Shown: positions 42,401 through 51,833, counted from the first letter of the stretch. The stretch: DNA of 64,000 bases from Primorskyibacter flagellatus (GCF_014638275.1 NZ_BMFJ01000001.1:744001-808000); one strand, 5' to 3'. Numbers and translations are program-made. Notes: generated by a model from the letters alone, not told the origin.

Positions 42401-43378
42401 CGCCCGGTCGACGTGGCGGACGAGGTCGCGCGGGTGGCGGAGTTCGTGCCGCCGGTGCCGGTGTTTCCGCTGTTCCTCGACCTGCCGCTGATGAGCGGGG
42501 AGGAGGTGCCGTATGCGCCGCATCTGGCGGTGACCGCGCAGCCCTGGCCGGGGACGGTCGGGGTTTATTCCAGCGGCGAGGATGCGGATTACCTGCTGGA
42601 CCGGGTGATCGACCGGCGGGCCGTGATCGGGGTGACGACCGCACCGCTGGCCGCCGCCGCGCCGGGGCGCGTGGACCGGGGGGAGCCGCTGGCGCTGCGG
42701 CTGACCTCCGGCGCGCTGGAGTCGGTGACAGAGGCGGGGCTGCTGGCGGGGAAGAACCTGATGGCGATCGGCGACGGGACGCCCGGCGGGTGGGAGCTGT
42801 TCCAGTTCCGCGATGCGGTGCCGGCGGGGGACGGGGTCTGGCTGGTGAGCCACCGGCTGCGCGGGCAGCTTGGGACGGATGCGGGGATGCCTCCGTTCTG
42901 GCCCGCGGGGTCCTATGTGGTGCTGATGGACGGGGCGCCGGAACAGATCGGGCTGAGCCCGGCGCAGCGCGGGCTGGTGCGGCATTTCCGGATCGGTCCG
43001 GCGCGGCGTCCCTACGCGGACGGAAGCTATCGCCACGAGGTGCATGCCTTCGACGGAATGGGTCTGCGGCCGCTGTCCCCGGTGCATCTACGGGCCGAGG
43101 GCACCGGGGATCTGACGATCCGCTGGATCCGGCGCTCGCGCATCGGGGCGGACAGCTGGGACGGGCTCGACGTGCCGCTTGGCGAAGAGGCGGAGCGGTA
43201 TCTGGTGCGTGTGATGGATGGCCCGCAGATCCTGCGGGAGGCCGAGGTGGGGGTGCCGGAATGGGTCTGGTCCGCGGCCGATCAGGCGGCGGACGGCGGG
43301 GCGGCAGGCCGTCGGGTCGAGGTGGCGCAGGTGTCGGCGGTGACGGGGCCGGGGGGCTGGGGGCGGCTGACGCTCTGA
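39500..43378 (+). CDS. GTA megatron host-contact protein (g15)
   Basis: A 1292-residue multi-domain protein at the tail tip. The N-terminal hydrophobic, Gly-rich helix region (SAAGAAIGGSLGGTVFGLSS) is followed by hub-like beta domains, a TIM-barrel glycoside-hydrolase-like part around residues 400-760 (DAFCIGSEMRGLTTLRSDSG, VKIGYAADWTEYAG, KPIWFTELGCAAVDKGTNQP), and phage-tail fibronectin-like modules to the end. It is thought to pierce or channel through the envelope. The ribosome site GGAGGT lies in the end of g14. It is the last gene of the cluster, of full family length. Confidence 0.94.
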   Translation: MATLLLSAAGAAIGGSLGGTVFGLSSVVAGRFVGAVIGRAIDQRLMGQGAEPVETGRVDRLRIMGAGEGDPVARVHGRMRVAGQVIWATQFEEIVTRSGGGKGAPQPEVRRYSYRVSLAIALCEGEIGGVGRVWADGAEIATSELSMRVYTGSADQLPDPKMEAVEGTGAVPAYRGTAYIVLEDLALEQWGNRVPQFSFEVVRPAPADVAPDDPARAIRAVAMLPGSGEYALATTPVRFDHGAGRVEMANVSSPSGRADFPTALDQMAVDLPECEHVSLVVSWFGDDLRCGLCTVRPLVEQAERDGSMPWSVAGVSRAAAGLVPQDQGRAIYGGTPSDASVIEAIREMVARGQKVMVYPFLLMTQMAGNGLVDPWTGAADQPVLPWRGRITGALAPGVSGSPDGTAAAEAQVAAFFGTASAADFSVGEGVVSYTGPAEWSYRRFILHHAALAAAAGGVDAFCIGSEMRGLTTLRSDSGFPAVTALKALAAEVRAILGPSVKIGYAADWTEYAGYTPEGTADRYFHLDPLWSDQNVDFVGVDNYVPLSDWRDGEGHLDATWGGVHDLDYLKANIEGGEGYDWFYHSDQARTAQIRTPITDGAHGEPWIWRVKDFRSWWQNAHFERIGGVRQLAPTGWEPMSKPIWFTELGCAAVDKGTNQPNKFLDAKSSESSLPYHSTGRRDDVIQMQYLRAMLSYWSENNAVSAVDGRHMVEMSRAHVWAWDARPWPWFPNRRDFWSDGANHARGHWLSGRGSARSLAGLVREICERSGLFAIDVSGLHGVVWGYEEPAGATGRAALQPLMLRFGFDAVDRDGVLAFVMRDGAVDGDLDPDRLALVKEIDGTLEETRAAEAEMAGRVRVRFTLNGGDFETVAEEAILPRVDSDTAAGQELRLAMLRGEGRQVAERWLAEAQVARDTVRFALPPSMAMRGPGDVVRIGEAPDLWRIDRVERGASIIAEAVRIDAESYRPVDVADEVARVAEFVPPVPVFPLFLDLPLMSGEEVPYAPHLAVTAQPWPGTVGVYSSGEDADYLLDRVIDRRAVIGVTTAPLAAAAPGRVDRGEPLALRLTSGALESVTEAGLLAGKNLMAIGDGTPGGWELFQFRDAVPAGDGVWLVSHRLRGQLGTDAGMPPFWPAGSYVVLMDGAPEQIGLSPAQRGLVRHFRIGPARRPYADGSYRHEVHAFDGMGLRPLSPVHLRAEGTGDLTIRWIRRSRIGADSWDGLDVPLGEEAERYLVRVMDGPQILREAEVGVPEWVWSAADQAADGGAAGRRVEVAQVSAVTGPGGWGRLTL

Positions 43379-43474
43379 CCCATTCGCGACGGAGATGGAC
43401 CAGTTCACACCATTGCGTTTTGGGACCGGGTTGCTATCTGCTAGGGTGGCGGGAGCAGCGAAAAGGATTTCCCC

Positions 43475-44278
43475 ATGGCGAACGTGCGCGCAAAGGTCTC
43501 TTCCGTCGATCCGGTCTGGGAGCGGATGACGCAGGAAGCGGAGCAGGCGATCCGGGACGAACCGCTGCTTGGCGGACAGATCCATTCGGCGCTGCTGCAC
43601 CACCCGTCGATCGAAAACGCGCTGGCCTATCGCATCGCAATGAAGCTGACGAATTCGGAGATGTCCGAGCAGCTGATCCGCGAGATCTGCGACGAGGCCT
43701 ACCGCGCCGATCCGGCGCTGGCGGCGGCGGCGCGTGCCGATATCGTCGCGACCTATGAGCGTGACCCGGCCTGCCACCGCTTCATCCAGCCGATGCTGTA
43801 TTTCAAGGGTTTCCAGGCGGTGCAGAGCTATCGCGTGTCGCACTGGCTGTGGACCGAGGGACGCCGCGACCTGGCCTATTTCTTCCAGATGCGCTGTTCC
43901 GAGGTCTTTGGCATCGACATCCACCCGGCGGCCCGGATCGGGCAGGGGATCATGATCGACCACGCCCATTCCATCGTGATCGGGGAAACCGCGGTCGTCG
44001 GCAACAACGTGTCGATGCTGCATTCGGTGACGCTTGGCGGGACCGGCAAGGAAGACGACGACCGCCATCCCAAGATCGGCGACGGTGTGCTGATCGGGGC
44101 CGGGGCGAAGGTGCTGGGCAATATCAGGATCGGGCACTGCTCGCGCATTGCCGCCGGGTCGGTGGTGCTGCACAACGTGGAGCCCTGCAAGACGGTCGCC
44201 GGCGTTCCCGCCAAGGTCGTGGGCGAGGCCGGGTGCGATCAGCCGTCGCTGTCGATGAACCATCTGTTCGGGGGGTGA
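43475..44278 (+). CDS. cysE: Serine O-acetyltransferase
   Basis: A 267-residue enzyme that makes O-acetylserine from serine and acetyl-CoA, the first committed step to cysteine. The helical N-terminal part (DPVWERMTQEAEQAI) precedes a left-handed beta-helix (GIDIHPAARIGQGIMIDHAH, GETAVVGNNVSMLHSVTLGG, GVLIGAGAKVLGNIRIG). The catalytic Asp and His lie in IMIDHAHS and the helix coils. cysE flanks the GTA cluster in many Rhodobacterales. A strong terminator follows. Confidence 0.96.
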   Translation: MANVRAKVSSVDPVWERMTQEAEQAIRDEPLLGGQIHSALLHHPSIENALAYRIAMKLTNSEMSEQLIREICDEAYRADPALAAAARADIVATYERDPACHRFIQPMLYFKGFQAVQSYRVSHWLWTEGRRDLAYFFQMRCSEVFGIDIHPAARIGQGIMIDHAHSIVIGETAVVGNNVSMLHSVTLGGTGKEDDDRHPKIGDGVLIGAGAKVLGNIRIGHCSRIAAGSVVLHNVEPCKTVAGVPAKVVGEAGCDQPSLSMNHLFGG

Positions 44279-44323
44279 CGCCCCCGGAAGGACGGCTCTC
44301 GGGGCGGCCTTCGGTACAGGGTG

Positions 44324-44353
44324 AGGACGGGTTGTCAGACCCGTCCTTTTTTT
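44324..44353 (+). terminator. Rho-independent terminator of cysE
   Basis: AGGACGGGT pairs with ACCCGTCCT (9 bp) over TGTCAG, followed by a run of seven T, 46 bases after the cysE stop. Confidence 0.93.
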
Positions 44354-44374
44354 ATGATGGCTCAGCCGCCCCGC

Positions 44375-44938
44375 TCAGTACCGGATGCGGCGGCGCAAGG
44401 CGGCGAACCCGGTCAGGCCCGCAGCGAGAAGCCAGGCGGCCGCGGGCAGGGGCACCGCGCCATCGGTGCCGCCAGCGACGGTCCAGACAGCCGAAAACTG
44501 GAAGGCGGTTGTATTCAGGGGTGACGTGGATACGCCGTTGTAAGCGGTCGTCCAGGTTCCCGAGACCAGTCGCACCACCGTTCCGTAGGCGGTGGTGCTG
44601 TCATTCGAGTACCAGGTCGTCGCCGCGGAGTTGGCGTAGGAATAGGAGGGGCCGTAAGAAATCGCCGTGATGTTGGCGACGTTCAGCGCGTCGCCCAGAA
44701 TCCCGAGCGCCGCCTTGGTCGTCGCATAGTCCGTGAACACGTATGTGGTCGGAATTTCCGACTGACGGACGGTCGTGAAGGCCACATCGTAAAGCGTGCC
44801 GCCAACGTCGACGTTTTCCACGCCGATGGCCGTCGTGGTGCTGCCGGAGAGATACTGGATGGTCGCTGCTTCGCCGGAAACCGGGGCCAGAAGAAATGCG
44901 CCGAGTGCAAGCGCGGGAAGAGTAAAATTCTTGGTCAT
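44375..44938 (-). CDS. VPLPA-CTERM protein of unknown fold
   Basis: A 187-residue exported protein: signal peptide (MTKNFTLPALALGAFLLAPV), a Thr/Ser/Tyr-rich beta body (IQYLSGSTTTAIGVENVDVG, ISYGPSYSYANSAATTWYSN), and the C-terminal VPLPAAAWLLAAGLTGFAAL plus RRRIRY. The ATG at 44938 follows GTAGGCAG. The body resembles other short roseobacter VPLPA proteins but matches no domain I know. It lies downstream of the SGNH-type VPLPA gene on the same strand, 428 bases apart. Confidence 0.82.
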   Translation of the reverse strand: MTKNFTLPALALGAFLLAPVSGEAATIQYLSGSTTTAIGVENVDVGGTLYDVAFTTVRQSEIPTTYVFTDYATTKAALGILGDALNVANITAISYGPSYSYANSAATTWYSNDSTTAYGTVVRLVSGTWTTAYNGVSTSPLNTTAFQFSAVWTVAGGTDGAVPLPAAAWLLAAGLTGFAALRRRIRY

Positions 44939-45366
44939 CTGCCTACCTGTCAAAAATTGGGTGTCGTCGCGCCGGACCTGACAGATGCCGACGGACGATG
45001 GTTCTAAGAATAAGGCAACGGAATAACGGAAACGGTTGCCTGTCAACGGAACTTCGGTTTCGCCCGTGCAATTGGGCGTTCTTCGGATTTCGGATGCGGC
45101 TGTTGCCTGCAGGATGGGCAGTGGTCCTGACCGGAGGCGCGCGCAGAAAGGCAGAGGCGGGTGCTCCTTGTAGCGCTTCCCGGGCTGACTCATTCCATGG
45201 TGTGCACCCTCCCCAATTCTTCCCTATCCCCAACCCTCCCCCCGAAGGAGGAGGGGATCCGTCGAGTGGGGAGGAGGTCTTTCGCGTCGGCAAGGGGGCC
45301 GTCGTGTTGGGTGGGGGCTCTTGCGCCGGAAACGGGAGGTATTGCGCGCTGTGGGCCCCTCTCAGT
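44939..45366. other. Intergenic region with polypurine repeat block
   Basis: No gene is seen. Bases 45207-45281 hold alternating CCTCCCC and GGAGGGG blocks, similar to the block near 17490-17527 in inverted orientation. The part near 44945-45030 is less GC-rich and probably holds the promoter of the gene at 44938. Confidence 0.5.
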
Positions 45367-46311
45367 TCAGGCGCGGCGGCGCAGCAGGGTCAGGGCGCCG
45401 AGGCCGGACAGGATCAGCAGGCCGCCGGCGGGCAGGGGGACCGCAGGCATCACCGCATCGGTGAAGGCATCGGCGAGGACGGTCTGCACCCGCTCCGTCA
45501 CATGCACGTTGTCCTGGAACAGATAGCCGAGGTCGCCGCTGCACAGAGCGGGGTTGGCTTCGGCGTCGATGCAGCCCTCGGTCGTGTTGGTGAAGCCAAG
45601 CGCGGCGGCATCGGCGAAGACGCCTTCGAGCAGGGCGAAGGTGTCGATGTAGCGGATGTCATGCGCGCCGGTGAGCGTGCCGAAGCGGGCCGTCAACGCG
45701 GCGTTGTAGGCCAGCGCGGCGGCGGTTCCGGAGGCGGCATCCCCGGGGGCGGCGTTTTCCGGCAGGCGGCCGAGGTTGGGCATTCCGAACACGACGAAAT
45801 CGCCGAGCCCGGCGTCGATCAGCCGCTGCATGCCGGTGCCGATGGCCCCGACGGTATCCGCGATGACGCCGGGCGCGCTGGCGGAGTCGGGGATTTCCCG
45901 CAGATCGTTGCCACCGATGAACATGCCGACGACGGGGGTCGGCCCGAGGCTGAGACCCCCCGCGAGACTGAGCAGGAAGCTGTCGATCTGCAGGCCGAAA
46001 TCGGGGATCAGGTCGCCAGCTTCGCCCTGCGCCTCGGCCCCGCCGAAAGCGTAGTTCGTCCCCCCGGCAAGCGCCGCCGTCGCGCCGAGCTGGGTCGCCC
46101 AGACATCGCCGTTGGTGAACTGGCCGTTCGGGTATCGGGTCGGGTTCGGCACAAGGCCGAAGGTCGTGATGGAGGCGTTGCCGCTGTCGCTGTAGCTGTC
46201 GCCGAAGACGATCAGGTCGCTGAAGGGGCCGATGCCGACAGCGGCGGCAGGTCCGGCGAGCAGGAGGCCGAGGGCGGTGGCAGAAAGGGTGTGACTGAAT
46301 GTGCTGAACAA
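45367..46311 (-). CDS. VPLPA-CTERM SGNH/GDSL-type esterase
   Basis: A 314-residue exported hydrolase. A TTG at 46311 is the likely start, as GGAGGA precedes it and the signal peptide (FSTFSHTLSATALGLLLAGP) follows directly. The SGNH blocks are clear: FGDSYSDSGN with the nucleophile Ser, the Gly block near NYAFGGAEA, the GGND block, and DNVHVTERV with the catalytic Asp/His pair. The C-terminal VPLPAGGLLILSGLGALTLL plus RRRA is the sorting tag. Probably a surface lipase or esterase. Confidence 0.88.
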   Translation of the reverse strand: MFSTFSHTLSATALGLLLAGPAAAVGIGPFSDLIVFGDSYSDSGNASITTFGLVPNPTRYPNGQFTNGDVWATQLGATAALAGGTNYAFGGAEAQGEAGDLIPDFGLQIDSFLLSLAGGLSLGPTPVVGMFIGGNDLREIPDSASAPGVIADTVGAIGTGMQRLIDAGLGDFVVFGMPNLGRLPENAAPGDAASGTAAALAYNAALTARFGTLTGAHDIRYIDTFALLEGVFADAAALGFTNTTEGCIDAEANPALCSGDLGYLFQDNVHVTERVQTVLADAFTDAVMPAVPLPAGGLLILSGLGALTLLRRRA

Positions 46312-46509
46312 GGGATTTCCTCCGGTCGGATAATGGGTCCGTGGGGGAAATGTAGCACGGGACGTGCCGATCGCCGGAGCGGCGGGGTGCACAGGCGGGG
46401 CTGCGTCGGTTAGCCGGCTGAGAGGGCTGGGAAAAAAAATCCGGGCCGGAATGGGGCGGCGGCGGTGTCATTCCCGGACGGGTCCGGGAATGACGATGGC
46501 GTCAGATGG

Positions 46510-47047
46510 TCATTCTGTCACGGTGACCTTCACCATGCGGTCGGGTTCGCCGGACACGGCGCCGTTCTGGCCCTGGCCGCGCTTGATCGCGTCGACGATC
46601 TCCATCCCTTCGGTCACCTGGCCGACCACGGTGTACTGGCCATTCAGGAAGTGGCCCGGTGCGAACATGATGAAGAACTGGGAATTGGCGGAGTCGGGAT
46701 CCTGCGACCGCGCCATGCCGACGACGCCGCGGTCGAAGGGCGTGTCGGTGAATTCGGCGGCGATGTCGGGCAGGTCCGATCCGCCCATGCCGGCGCGGCG
46801 CATGTCGCCGCCGTCCCTGGCGAACTGCACGTCCCCGGTCTGGGCCATGAAGCCTTCGATCACCCGGTGGAACCAGACGCCGTCATAGGCGCCGGATTCG
46901 GCGATGGCGGTGATCTGGGCGACGTGGTTGGGCGCGAGATCCTCGAACAGGTCGATGTGGACCGTGCCGTTGGCCTGCCCCGCGATTTCGACGTCGAGGC
47001 CGGTGGCGAAGGCCGGGGAGGCCGTCAGCACCAGCGCGAGCAGCGCG

Positions 47048-47055
<8 letters not shown>
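46510..47055 (-). CDS. Periplasmic peptidyl-prolyl cis-trans isomerase (cyclophilin)
   Basis: A 181-residue cyclophilin with a short signal peptide (MRNALLALVLTASPAFA). The core has GVWFHRVIEGFMAQTGDVQ, with the active-site Arg, and SANSQFFIMFAPGHFLNGQY. It speeds proline isomerisation during folding in the periplasm. It overlaps by 8 bases the end of the cytoplasmic paralogue just upstream, so the two are translated together. Confidence 0.94.
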
Positions 47056-47554
<499 letters not shown>

Positions 47555-47963
47555 TTGGTCCTCCTGTTCCGGGTTGGGGGAAGGTGTATGCGGGGTTGGG
47601 GGGAATGTGAAGGGCGGGGGCGTCCAAGACGGGAGGGCCGGGGCCTGTCCGCCGGGCGGGCGAGCATCGGATGTGGTCGTCACTTTATGGCGTCTTCACG
47701 TCGAACGATCGTACGGCGCGGTCGGCAGACAAGCGCCCGCCCGAGGGGGCGGACGGGCGCTGGACCGGCGGCACTGCGTGCCTTGTTCCGGTCCGGGTGC
47801 ATCTGCCGGGCCGGGGCGGGTCGTCCAGCCCGTTGGACTGCCCCAATCCGCGCCCCGGACCGCCCATTGTTTCGCCCTTTTCCGCCGGTGGCGCTACCAG
47901 TGTTGACGGCCCATGCTGCGCACGCGAAAAGGCGCGCGACCATATTTCTCAGGAGTTTACGGC
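47555..47963. other. Divergent intergenic region between cyclophilins and pgk
   Basis: No gene is seen. A hairpin at 47732-47761 (AGCGCCCG opposite CGGGCGCT) has no T-run. The region should carry both promoters, but no good -35/-10 pair was found. Short open frames here use Pro/Arg-rich codons and are not believable. Confidence 0.5.
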
Positions 47964-49148
47964 ATGGGGTGGAAGACGCTCGACGACATGGACCTTACGG
48001 GCAAGCGGGTCCTGCTGCGGGTCGACATCAACGTGCCGGTGGAGAACGGGAAAGTGACCGACGCGACCCGGATCGAGCGGATCGTGCCCACGGTGGAGGA
48101 CATCCTGTCAAAGGGCGGCAAGCCGGTGATCGTCGCGCATTTCGGGCGGCCCAAGGGCAAGGTCGTGCTGGACATGTCGCTGCGCCAGGTGCTGCCGGAG
48201 CTGCGCCGCGCGCTTGGCCATCCGGTCGCCTTCATCGAAACGCTGGAAGCCGCCGAGAACCCGACGCAGGAACAGGCGGAGGCCGAAGTCATCCTGCTGG
48301 AGAACATCCGATTTCATGCGGGGGAGGAGGCGAACGACCCGGCCTTCGCCGCGCGGCTGGCGAAGCTGGGTGACGTGTTCTGCAACGATGCGTTCAGCGC
48401 GGCGCACCGGGCGCATGCCTCGACCGAGGGGGTGGCGCATCTGATGCCCTCCTGCGCCGGGCGGCTGATGGAGGCGGAACTGGTGGCGCTGGAACGCGCG
48501 CTTGGCGATCCGATGCGCCCGGTGGTGGCGGTGGTCGGCGGAGCGAAGGTTTCGACGAAGCTGGACCTTCTCGGCAACCTCGTCAGCAAGGTGGATCATC
48601 TGGTGATCGGCGGGGGCATGGCGAACACCTTCCTCGCCGCGCAGGGCAAGGCGGTCGGCAAATCGCTGTGCGAGCATGATCTGGCCGACACGGCGCGGCA
48701 GATCCTGCGCATCGCCGAGGCGACGGGCTGCGAGATCGTGCTGCCCGAGGATGTGGTCGTCGCGCGGGAGTTCAAGGCGGGCGCCGCCTCGGAGGTGGTC
48801 GCGGCGGAGGACTGTCCGGAGGATGCGATGATCCTCGACGCCGGGCCGGAGGCGGTGAAGAAGATCGGCTACGTTTTGCAGGGCGCGCGCACGCTGATCT
48901 GGAACGGCCCGCTCGGTGCGTTCGAGATCCCGCCGTTCGACACCGCGACGAATGCGGCCGCCGCGCGGGCGGCGGAGCTGACGGAGAAGGGCCTGCTGGT
49001 GTCGGTCGCCGGGGGCGGGGACACGGTGGCGGCGCTGAACGGGGCCGGAGCGGCGGAGAAGTTCACCTATATCTCCACCGCCGGGGGCGCGTTCCTTGAG
49101 TGGATGGAAGGCAAGGTGCTGCCCGGAGTTGCGGCTCTGGGCGGGTGA
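47964..49148 (+). CDS. pgk: Phosphoglycerate kinase
   Basis: A 394-residue monomeric kinase of glycolysis that moves phosphate between 1,3-bisphosphoglycerate and ADP. Family signatures: [64 protein letters not shown], and the C-terminal [15 protein letters not shown]. The ATG at 47964 follows CAGGAG. The class I aldolase gene follows 104 bases downstream, and a glycolytic operon is likely. Confidence 0.97.
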   Translation: MGWKTLDDMDLTGKRVLLRVDINVPVENGKVTDATRIERIVPTVEDILSKGGKPVIVAHFGRPKGKVVLDMSLRQVLPELRRALGHPVAFIETLEAAENPTQEQAEAEVILLENIRFHAGEEANDPAFAARLAKLGDVFCNDAFSAAHRAHASTEGVAHLMPSCAGRLMEAELVALERALGDPMRPVVAVVGGAKVSTKLDLLGNLVSKVDHLVIGGGMANTFLAAQGKAVGKSLCEHDLADTARQILRIAEATGCEIVLPEDVVVAREFKAGAASEVVAAEDCPEDAMILDAGPEAVKKIGYVLQGARTLIWNGPLGAFEIPPFDTATNAAAARAAELTEKGLLVSVAGGGDTVAALNGAGAAEKFTYISTAGGAFLEWMEGKVLPGVAALGG

Positions 49149-49252
49149 GCGCTTCCGTTAGTGCCAAAAGGCTGGCCAGACGGGGCGGCGGTGACTAGAA
49201 CCGGGGCGAGGGTCCGAGGGACCGCGCATTTTTCAAAGAGACGGGTTTCGAC

Positions 49253-50146
49253 ATGAGCAAAGACCAGCAGAAACAGCAGATTGCCGCCGGGAAGGGCTTT
49301 ATCGCCGCGCTCGACCAGTCCGGGGGATCGACGCCCAAGGCGCTGAAGCTCTACGGGATTTCGGAGGATGCCTATTCCGGCGAGGCGGAGATGTACGGGC
49401 TGATCCACGACATGCGTGCCCGGATCATCAAGTCGCCCGCCTTCACCGGCGACAAGGTGGTCGGGGCGATCCTGTTCGAACGTACCATGGACGGCGATAT
49501 CGACGGCATTCCGACCGCGCAGTACCTGTGGGAGAAGCGCCATGTCGTGCCGTTCCTGAAGGTCGACAAGGGTCTGGCGGACGAAAAGGACGGCGTGCAG
49601 GTGATGAAGCCGATGCCGGATCTGGATGCACTGCTTGAAAAGGGTGTGGCGAAGGGGATCTTCGGGACCAAGATGCGGTCGGTCATTTCGGCGGCCAACC
49701 CTGCCGGGGTCAAGGCGGTGGTGGCGCAGCAGTTCGAGGTGGGCAAGCAGATCCTCGGACATGGCCTCGTGCCGATCATCGAGCCGGAGGTGACGATCTC
49801 CATCGCCGACAAGGCGGAGGCGGAGTCGCTGCTGCTGGCGGAGATCGGCGCGGCGCTGGACGCGCTGCCCGAGGGGCAGGACGTGATGCTGAAGCTGACG
49901 CTGCCAGAGCAGGACAACCTCTACAAGCCGCTGGTCGATCATCCCCGCGTCATCAAGGTGGTGGCCCTGTCGGGCGGCTATTCGCGCGAGGAGGCCAATG
50001 CGCGCCTGTCCCGCCAGACCGGCATGATCGCATCCTTCTCGCGCGCGCTGACCGAGGGGCTTTCGGCGCAGCAGTCCGATGCGGATTTCGACGCGGTACT
50101 GGCGGAGACGATCGAGGGGATCTATCAGGCGTCGGTCGCCGGGTGA
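49253..50146 (+). CDS. Class I fructose-bisphosphate aldolase
   Basis: A 297-residue class I (Schiff-base) aldolase of the bacterial Fda type: [64 protein letters not shown], and [17 protein letters not shown]. It cleaves fructose 1,6-bisphosphate to two triose phosphates without a metal. It belongs with pgk in a glycolysis block. Its stop is followed at once by a dispersed repeat. Confidence 0.95.
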   Translation: MSKDQQKQQIAAGKGFIAALDQSGGSTPKALKLYGISEDAYSGEAEMYGLIHDMRARIIKSPAFTGDKVVGAILFERTMDGDIDGIPTAQYLWEKRHVVPFLKVDKGLADEKDGVQVMKPMPDLDALLEKGVAKGIFGTKMRSVISAANPAGVKAVVAQQFEVGKQILGHGLVPIIEPEVTISIADKAEAESLLLAEIGAALDALPEGQDVMLKLTLPEQDNLYKPLVDHPRVIKVVALSGGYSREEANARLSRQTGMIASFSRALTEGLSAQQSDADFDAVLAETIEGIYQASVAG

Positions 50147-50154
50147 CACGCGCC

Positions 50155-50206
50155 GGGGGGCTGCCGCCCCCCGGACCCCCTGCGGATACTTCGGGCAAGA
50201 TGAAGG
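50155..50206 (+). repeat. Dispersed intergenic repeat, copy 4
   Basis: A GGGGGGCTGCCGCCCCCC hairpin, then CCCCCTGCGGATACTTC, then GGGCAAGATGAAGGG. The tail GAAGGGAG serves as the ribosome site of the gene at 50215. Confidence 0.7.
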
Positions 50207-50214
50207 GAGCGGCG

Positions 50215-50535
50215 ATGCGGTGGTTGGTGGTGGTACTGGGACTGGCGGCGGCTCCGGTTGCGGCGCAGGGGCTGGACGTGGAGTTCGACGTGCCCCGGGA
50301 CGGCGAGGCCGCGGGCTGTGCCAGCAGCGTGGTCAAGGGGCTGAAGGCCGGGGGCGACGGGTTCCTGGCGGTGCGCAGCGGGCCGGGGGCCTCCTACGCG
50401 GAGCTGGACCGGCTGCACAACAAGGATGTGGTGGCCTATTGCGCCAGGAACGGCAAGTGGATCGGTATCGTCTACGGCAATCCCAAGCGGAAGGGCTGGG
50501 TGCACGGCAACTGGCTGGTGGACCTGGCGGGATAG
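50215..50535 (+). CDS. Exported SH3-like domain protein
   Basis: A 106-residue periplasmic protein: signal peptide (MRWLVVVLGLAAAPVAAQG), then one bacterial SH3 fold (FLAVRSGPGASYAELDRLHN, then VAYCARNGKWIGIVYGN and GWVHGNWLVDL). Such modules usually bind peptidoglycan or partner proteins. Two Cys residues (GCASS and YCARN) could form a disulfide. The ATG at 50215 follows GAAGGGAG, which is the end of a dispersed repeat. Confidence 0.88.
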   Translation: MRWLVVVLGLAAAPVAAQGLDVEFDVPRDGEAAGCASSVVKGLKAGGDGFLAVRSGPGASYAELDRLHNKDVVAYCARNGKWIGIVYGNPKRKGWVHGNWLVDLAG

Positions 50536-50647
50536 GCCCCGTCTTTGTGATGGGGAATTAACCGGGGTTTAATCGGAAAGGGTTTCACAGGGCGAATCGC
50601 CTGTGGCATAGTGCGTGCACCACCCGTCAGAGGTGGACGAGGGCAAA

Positions 50648-50947
50648 ATGAGCAATCTGGGGCGCCCGGCTTTTTCGGGGCTGATCTACTTCGCAGGCGT
50701 TTTCTGTGCCGGTCTGTACTTCACCTTCTCTGCCGTGCAGGGGGATATGGGGCTGTTCCGGCGTGCCGAGATCCAGGCGGACCGGGATTCCCTGGCCGAA
50801 CAGCTGGACGGGCTGAAGGCGGATGTGGCGCGGATGGAGAACCTCACCAAACGCCTCTCGGACGACTACCTCGATCTCGATCTCCTGGACCAGCAGGCGC
50901 GCGACGTTCTGGGCGTGATGCGCGCGGACGAAATCGTCATCCGGTGA
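50648..50947 (+). CDS. Septum formation initiator family protein (FtsB/DivIC-like)
   Basis: A 99-residue single-pass protein: an N-terminal membrane helix (FSGLIYFAGVFCAGLYFTFS) and a periplasmic coiled coil (IQADRDSLAEQLDGLKADVA, MENLTKRLSDDYLDLDLLDQ). This is the FtsB/DivIC layout; the partner FtsL and FtsQ would place it in the division complex. It sits upstream of the pdh genes, as commonly seen in this group, but a VPLPA gene on the other strand now separates them. Confidence 0.88.
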   Translation: MSNLGRPAFSGLIYFAGVFCAGLYFTFSAVQGDMGLFRRAEIQADRDSLAEQLDGLKADVARMENLTKRLSDDYLDLDLLDQQARDVLGVMRADEIVIR

Positions 50948-50992
50948 TCCGGGTCCACCGGCCCCGCGGGGCCGGTGCCGTCGGTTTTGCGG

Positions 50993-51640
50993 TCAGCCCC
51001 GGCGGCGCAGGGCGCCGAGCCCGAACAGCCCGGTCAGCAGCAGTGGCAGGCCGGCGGGCAGCGGGATGGCCGGGGCGGAGCCGCCATAGACCACATCGTC
51101 CATGCCGTAGCCGTCGTTCTCCACGCCCCGGAAGGTGATGGTGGAGAAGGCCGCGTCGGAGACGAAGCCGAAGAACCGGACCTCTCCGATGCCCGCGACG
51201 GCAGGTGTCAGCGTCGCGCCGGCGACGTCGATCTCGGTCCTGACCACACCGTTGTTGAGGTCCGCGAACATGGCACCGAAGGCGAAGATCGGGCTGTCGA
51301 AGGTCAGGGTGAGGGAGGTGCCGAGGCCGTAGAGGATGTTCGCCACGGTCGATCCGTTCACGTTGAATTCGGGGAACTGGAGGGGCTGCGCGTCGATGGT
51401 GTTGCGCGGCGCGTCGTTCGGGTGGTCACTGGACAGCGAGAAGCCGCCGACGTCGACGGAATTGCCGTCGCCGTAGTAGCTGCCGGGGGTGTCGTCCTCG
51501 AAATCCTCGGTGCTGAGGGTCATGCCGGCGGTCGCCGTGGCGAAGGCGGCGGCGGTGTCATAGGTGAAGACCGCGGACTGGGCCGTGCCGGCGAGCAGGG
51601 ACAGGGCGAGGGTCGTGCCCAGAAAGGTGGGGTTCGTCAT
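50993..51640 (-). CDS. VPLPA-CTERM protein, beta-sandwich type
   Basis: A 215-residue exported protein: signal peptide (MTNPTFLGTTLALSLLAGTA), a beta-rich body (LSTEDFEDDTPGSYYGDGNS, LTLTFDSPIFAFGAMFADLN, RFFGFVSDAAFSTITFRGVE), and C-terminal IPLPAGLPLLLTGLFGLGAL plus RRRG. The body resembles the PEP-CTERM proteins with a jelly-roll in which an FGAMF strand is central. Divergent from pdhA; the gap carries the pdhA operator. Confidence 0.85.
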   Translation of the reverse strand: MTNPTFLGTTLALSLLAGTAQSAVFTYDTAAAFATATAGMTLSTEDFEDDTPGSYYGDGNSVDVGGFSLSSDHPNDAPRNTIDAQPLQFPEFNVNGSTVANILYGLGTSLTLTFDSPIFAFGAMFADLNNGVVRTEIDVAGATLTPAVAGIGEVRFFGFVSDAAFSTITFRGVENDGYGMDDVVYGGSAPAIPLPAGLPLLLTGLFGLGALRRRG

Positions 51641-51797
51641 CAGATGGCTCCTGTAGAAATGATTGGCGGGCCGGGGCGGAGCGCGAAGGGACCTCCCCGG
51701 AAATGTCTTGGTCGTGCGAAATGCGCAGGTCCTTCATACCGGCCGGGTTCCCTTGGGTAAACTACTTTATGCCCCGGATGCGGAGCGGCGCGTCATA

Positions 51798-51826
51798 TTG
51801 ACTCTCGTCAGAGGGCGGGACATTCT
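51798..51826 (+). promoter_or_regulatory. Candidate promoter of pdhA
   Basis: TTGACT followed 17 bases later by CATTCT. The -35 is good and the -10 is weak. The RNA would start around the palindrome at 51834. Confidence 0.4.
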
Positions 51827-51833
51827 TTATTGA

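Noticed and set aside
28876..43378. Ordinary prophage instead of a GTA
   Set aside because: No integrase, replication or lysis genes or attachment sites. Gene order, the short tape measure and the cysE neighbour are those of the RcGTA family.
47732..47761. Terminator between the cyclophilins and pgk
   Set aside because: The stem is good but no T-run follows on either strand, and no transcript needs to end there.
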